Assembly (NCBI RefSeq): GCF_013618865.1 | Contig: NZ_JABSOE010000010.1 | Location: 20,633 to 84,632 of the forward strand | Direction: 5' to 3' | DNA length: 64,000 nt | Source: Phocaeicola faecicola | GTDB taxonomy: Bacteria > Bacteroidota > Bacteroidia > Bacteroidales > Bacteroidaceae | In this document: piece after piece, positions 61,383-64,000 of the stretch | Layout of the letters: every line of letters begins with the position of its first letter | Numbering within the stretch: position 1 is the stretch's first letter | Notes under the pieces: model-generated | What the model was told of the DNA's origin: nothing | The model's input: the letters and a program-made list of their open reading frames with translations, nothing else | Databases searched by the model: none | Program-made: the position numbers and the translations under genes

Positions 61383-62366
61383 ATGGTATCTATGTCAAAC
61401 ACTTTTTTACGAAATAAAAAACATCTCCTCCTCAGTATCTGGCTTTTATTCGGTATCCACTCCGGCTTACAGGCCTGCCAGTCTTCCGCCGAGGAAACCG
61501 ACTCCGCTCCCACTACCCAGGTGGAAGTCCCCCAAAGTATGGTCTTCTGCAACGAGGTCATCGACCTGTCCCGGTTCGACAGACGGGAACGGCTGGACCG
61601 GGAACTGCTGGCATTTACCTATATGCACAGCACCTCCATCCAGATGATCAAGAGAGCCAACCGCTACTTCCCGGTCATCGAACGCATCCTGCAGGACCAG
61701 GGAGTCCCCGACGACTTTAAATACCTGATGGTCATCGAGAGCAGCGTCAATCCGCTGGCACGTTCAGGAGCAGGTGCCGCCGGCTTGTGGCAGTTCATGC
61801 CCACCACTGCCCGCGAATTCGGACTGGAGGTCAACAACCATGCGGACGAACGCTACCACGTAGAGAAATCCACCGCCGCAGCCTGCCGCTATCTGAAACA
61901 AGCCTATGCCCGCTTCGGCAACTGGGTCAGTGTGGCAGCCTCCTACAATGCCGGTCAGGGACGTATTTCCCGGGAAGCAGAACGGCAATACGAGGAGAAT
62001 GCCCTGGACCTGCATCTCGTAGAGGAGACCTCCCGATACGTCTACCGCATCCTTGCAGCCAAGACCCTGTTTGCCAATCCTCAGGCTTTCGGCTTCTACC
62101 TGAAGGCAGAAGAACTTTATCCCCCGATTCCTTTCCGGGAAATCAAGGTAGAAGAAACCATCGAAGACCTGGCACGCTTTGCCAAAGGAAGGGGCATCAA
62201 TTACGCATTGCTCCGAAACATGAACCCGTGGATACGGAGCCATTCGCTGCCGGTACACAATCACCGGACTTACTTTATCCGTATTCCGGATGCAGAAGGA
62301 ATGCACTACAATCCGAAGGTAACCGTACCGCATGCCCCCAGATGGGTAATCGACAAATGGAAGTAA
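61383..62366 (+). CDS. Membrane-bound lytic murein transglycosylase (MltD-like) lipoprotein
   Basis: A 327-residue lipoprotein with lipobox GLQAC (Cys32). The SLT/GH23 domain has the catalytic Glu119 in MVIESSVNP, GAAGLWQFMPTTAREFGL and VAASYNAGQGRIS. It cleaves peptidoglycan with formation of anhydro-muramic ends. It lacks the LysM repeats of E. coli MltD, as is common in Bacteroides. The in-frame ATG at 61392 is an equally good start and does not change the lipobox. It forms a single unit after two tandem terminators. Confidence 0.92.
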   Translation: MVSMSNTFLRNKKHLLLSIWLLFGIHSGLQACQSSAEETDSAPTTQVEVPQSMVFCNEVIDLSRFDRRERLDRELLAFTYMHSTSIQMIKRANRYFPVIERILQDQGVPDDFKYLMVIESSVNPLARSGAGAAGLWQFMPTTAREFGLEVNNHADERYHVEKSTAAACRYLKQAYARFGNWVSVAASYNAGQGRISREAERQYEENALDLHLVEETSRYVYRILAAKTLFANPQAFGFYLKAEELYPPIPFREIKVEETIEDLARFAKGRGINYALLRNMNPWIRSHSLPVHNHRTYFIRIPDAEGMHYNPKVTVPHAPRWVIDKWK

Positions 62367-62430
62367 GACACTGATACACAAAAGAAATATCATTCTCCGA
62401 CAGGCTTCGGTTTACCGGAACATCCTTATC

Positions 62431-62521
62431 GGTTGTCCGACTTCTGCAGGGAGGTGCTGCAACCTGCGTACGGAGGTCGGACAACCCGTACCGGAAGGTT
62501 ATACGACCTCCCTGCGCGGGT
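62431..62521. repeat. Palindromic intergenic repeat (GGTTGTCCGAC)
   Basis: GGTTGTCCGAC (62431-62441) and GTCGGACAACC (62476-62486) are perfect 11-bp inverted arms around 34 bases; further variant units follow (AGGTTATACGACCTCC, CGCGGGTTG). It lies after the transglycosylase gene. Confidence 0.7.
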
Positions 62522-62573
62522 TGAAAAAGATTTTCCGGTCGTGTGAAGACTTTTCATTCGTATCTACCTAACT

Positions 62574-63101
62574 TTACCGCAACAGACTCACGACTAATTC
62601 TTTAAGAAGTAAATACGCATTCTGAAACCAATGGTAGACAGGAGGTGAAAAAATCAGTGTCTTCAAATCAAACACACACTGTAAGATAGATAAAATCAAG
62701 GCGGATGAAGAACAAATCGTAATAACCTTCAATCGGGAACGCTGCTCTTTCATATCCCTAATTACCGGATAATAAATTGAGTGCTGAAAGCATTGTAATT
62801 CTTTATCTATAGAATACAATTCCTTCAAACGTTCCACTATATCTGTCTTGATACGAGCCAGTTCCGCACTTGAAACAGTATCAGTTATCTGCCCAATCAT
62901 AAATGAAACCTGTTCATATATGTTCAAAGAGATACCACACTCCAAGATACTGGGCTGATTTCCCACAATTACCCGATTATTGATCAACCCAAAAGTCTTC
63001 GAGGGGCCATGTTTAACCTGAACGACACGATGCGCTACTTCCTGTGTCCGAGCAGAACAGATATACACAAGGATATCAGTTTGCTGTGCGGAGTGGTACA
63101 T
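62574..63101 (-). CDS. Uncertain open frame, possibly a gene truncated by IS66 debris
   Basis: An open frame of 175 codons. Its first 30 or so residues are antisense to a TnpB fragment (63009-63125) and are probably not native. From about residue 35 the sequence looks like a real protein: a charged helical part (ELARIKTDIVERLKELYSIDKE) and one or two membrane segments near the C-terminus (VITICSSSALILSILQCVF). I do not recognise a family. The likeliest reading is the 3' part of a membrane-protein gene whose 5' end was replaced when the IS66 element inserted. Base composition is AT-richer than the neighbouring core genes. Confidence 0.35.
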   Translation of the reverse strand: MYHSAQQTDILVYICSARTQEVAHRVVQVKHGPSKTFGLINNRVIVGNQPSILECGISLNIYEQVSFMIGQITDTVSSAELARIKTDIVERLKELYSIDKELQCFQHSIYYPVIRDMKEQRSRLKVITICSSSALILSILQCVFDLKTLIFSPPVYHWFQNAYLLLKELVVSLLR

Positions 63102-63125
63102 GAGAAGATGGACAGTGAAGTAAGA
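63009..63125 (+). pseudogene. IS66 TnpB (Orf2) remnant
   Basis: From ATG 63009 the frame reads MFNLNDTMRYFLCPSRTDIH and continues to LLCGVVHEKMDSEVRI, the N-terminal third of the IS66 Orf2/TnpB protein. The match then stops abruptly and IS66 transposase sequence follows about 20 bases later in another frame, so an internal deletion has joined the two. Confidence 0.75.
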
Positions 63126-63144
63126 ATCCCTGGCAAATCAATAT

Positions 63145-63776
63145 AACTTCAAGGGATATCTTTAATGTGATGGTTTTGCAGGCTATGAAACTGCTTTCAA
63201 GACCAACCCCAACGTGCGGCTACTCAACTGCCTGGTGCATATCCGCTATCATTTTGAGCAGGCTTTGGATGAAAACAAGGAGATGTCCCAACATGCACTG
63301 ACTCAGATACAGCATATCTATAAAATAGAACGTCAGTGTGACGAAGCCGGCTTGTCATATGATGAACGCAGACAGGTACATCAGGAGTTGGCCTGGCCAA
63401 TCATGGAGGCTATGAAGGTCTGGATGGAGACAGAAGGGATCAAATACAGTCCAGGTTCTTTAACAGGCAAGGCCATTACATATGCCTATACCCCATGGGA
63501 TAATATTATGAGATGCCTGGATGATGGCCGCCTATACCGGGATAACAATAGGGCGGAAAATGTCCAACGGCCCATCACTTTGAGCAGAAAAAATTTTCTC
63601 TTCTGTGGTAATCACGAAGCAGCGGTTAATATGTCTGTCATATGTTCTATGCTGGCCACATGTAAGGCGCACGATGAAATCCCAAGGTATACCTGAACGA
63701 TGTCATTGCGCAAATACCTTATCACAAAAAGGCAACTCAAGAAGAACTTTTGAATCTGCTTCCACACAAATGCTAG
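63145..63776 (+). pseudogene. IS66 transposase (TnpC) 3' remnant
   Basis: The frame carries the IS66 transposase core: DGFAGYETAFKTNP, LLNCLVHIRYHFEQALDENK and DNNRAENVQRPITLSRKNF, the conserved DDE end. A stop codon at 63163-63165 sits where family members have Gln (GYL-stop-CDGFAGY). A one-base frameshift near 63688 cuts the C-terminus; the expected ending YLNDVIAQIPYHKKATQEEL continues in the next frame to a stop at 63774-63776. The 5' two thirds of the gene are absent. It is dead. Confidence 0.88.
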
Positions 63777-63937
63777 ACCATATTTTTCATTCCTTTTCTT
63801 CTCATTGAGAATTTATTTCTGATTATATTTCAAAGCCTCTTCAATATAATTTTTCATTGTTAATGCCTATTCTGGCTCAGTAGAAATTTAGTGGGGATAA
63901 ATTTGTAATCTAATCGAATAGTTCTTTACTTTACAGC

Positions 63938-64000
63938 ATGGAAAACGATTATTTGAGCATGTTGGCCAGTATTGTACTGCCCACACAGATATTGGATTAC
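63938..64000 (+). CDS. Start of a possible transposase (cut by window edge)
   Basis: ATG at 63938 opens a frame of 21 codons to the window end (MENDYLSMLASIVLPTQILDY). The pattern of a short helical start ending in ILDY resembles the N-terminal part of ISAon1-type transposases of Bacteroides, but 21 residues are too few for a firm call. The adjacent IS66 remnant makes a second mobile element plausible. Confidence 0.3.
   Translation, partial: MENDYLSMLASIVLPTQILDY

Noticed and set aside
1..64000. tRNA and rRNA genes
   Set aside because: I scanned the intergenic gaps for cloverleaf ends (GGTTCGAATCC-type arms) and rRNA words and saw none.

Overview
The window is chromosomal DNA of a gut Bacteroidales bacterium, most likely Bacteroidaceae (Bacteroides/Phocaeicola-like). 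The signs are: many promoters of the Bacteroides type (-7 box TAnnTTTG, sometimes with a -33 TTG about 19 bp upstream); a SusC/SusD polysaccharide locus; the lipoprotein GldH; the N-succinyl variant of arginine synthesis; several secreted proteins whose predicted mature N-terminus is Gln; and IS66-type transposon debris. Most of the sequence is ordinary housekeeping DNA. The species cannot be named from the sequence alone.

Layout. 1-2.6 kb: end of holB, then ricT (PSP1) and gldH (+). 2.5-9.9 kb: cell-wall elongation operon on the minus strand, purH-mreB-mreC-mreD-mrdA-rodA, whose last gene overlaps gldH tail to tail. 10.1-12.4 kb: phosphate permease with a PhoU-like tail. 12.9-20.9 kb: small polysaccharide utilisation locus on the minus strand (SusC, SusD, GH18, DUF1735-LamG lipoprotein, discoidin-domain lipoprotein), probably acting on N-glycans. 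21.6-27.1 kb: arginine/proline cluster argR-GNAT-argG-argC-argD and proC. 27.3-32.7 kb: MATE exporter, superoxide dismutase, a two-gene envelope operon, and a CCA-adding/poly(A) polymerase-type enzyme. 32.9-36.0 kb: a cobalamin riboswitch followed by anaerobic ribonucleotide reductase nrdD-nrdG. 36.2-36.55 kb: a strong candidate for an undescribed non-coding RNA, very poor in C, with four exact AAGGTATTAG repeats between a consensus promoter and a terminator. 37-40 kb: orphan PL8-like polysaccharide lyase. 40.3-50.3 kb: xanthine salvage (xpt and permease), fimbrillin-like lipoprotein, alkaline phosphatase, HhH protein, sodium-dependent transporter, VanZ-like protein, ECF sigma factor, CYTH protein, a 44-residue membrane protein, and prfB. 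50.3-62.4 kb: acyl-CoA synthetase, M20 deacylase (argE'), M28 glutaminyl-cyclase-like lipoprotein, sufE, cdaA-folP, murF, argF', proA, two small genes, and a lytic transglycosylase. 62.5-64 kb: a decayed accessory end with an IS66 remnant and the start of what may be another transposase.

How the genes connect. The arginine genes scattered over the window (GNAT, argC, argD, argF', argE', argG, argR) give nearly the whole succinylated pathway; only argB and argH are missing. The mre/mrd genes, murF and the transglycosylase serve the cell wall. The glutaminyl cyclase-like enzyme would act on secreted proteins such as the alkaline phosphatase, several of which are encoded here. The B12 riboswitch implies that a B12-dependent ribonucleotide reductase exists elsewhere in the genome.
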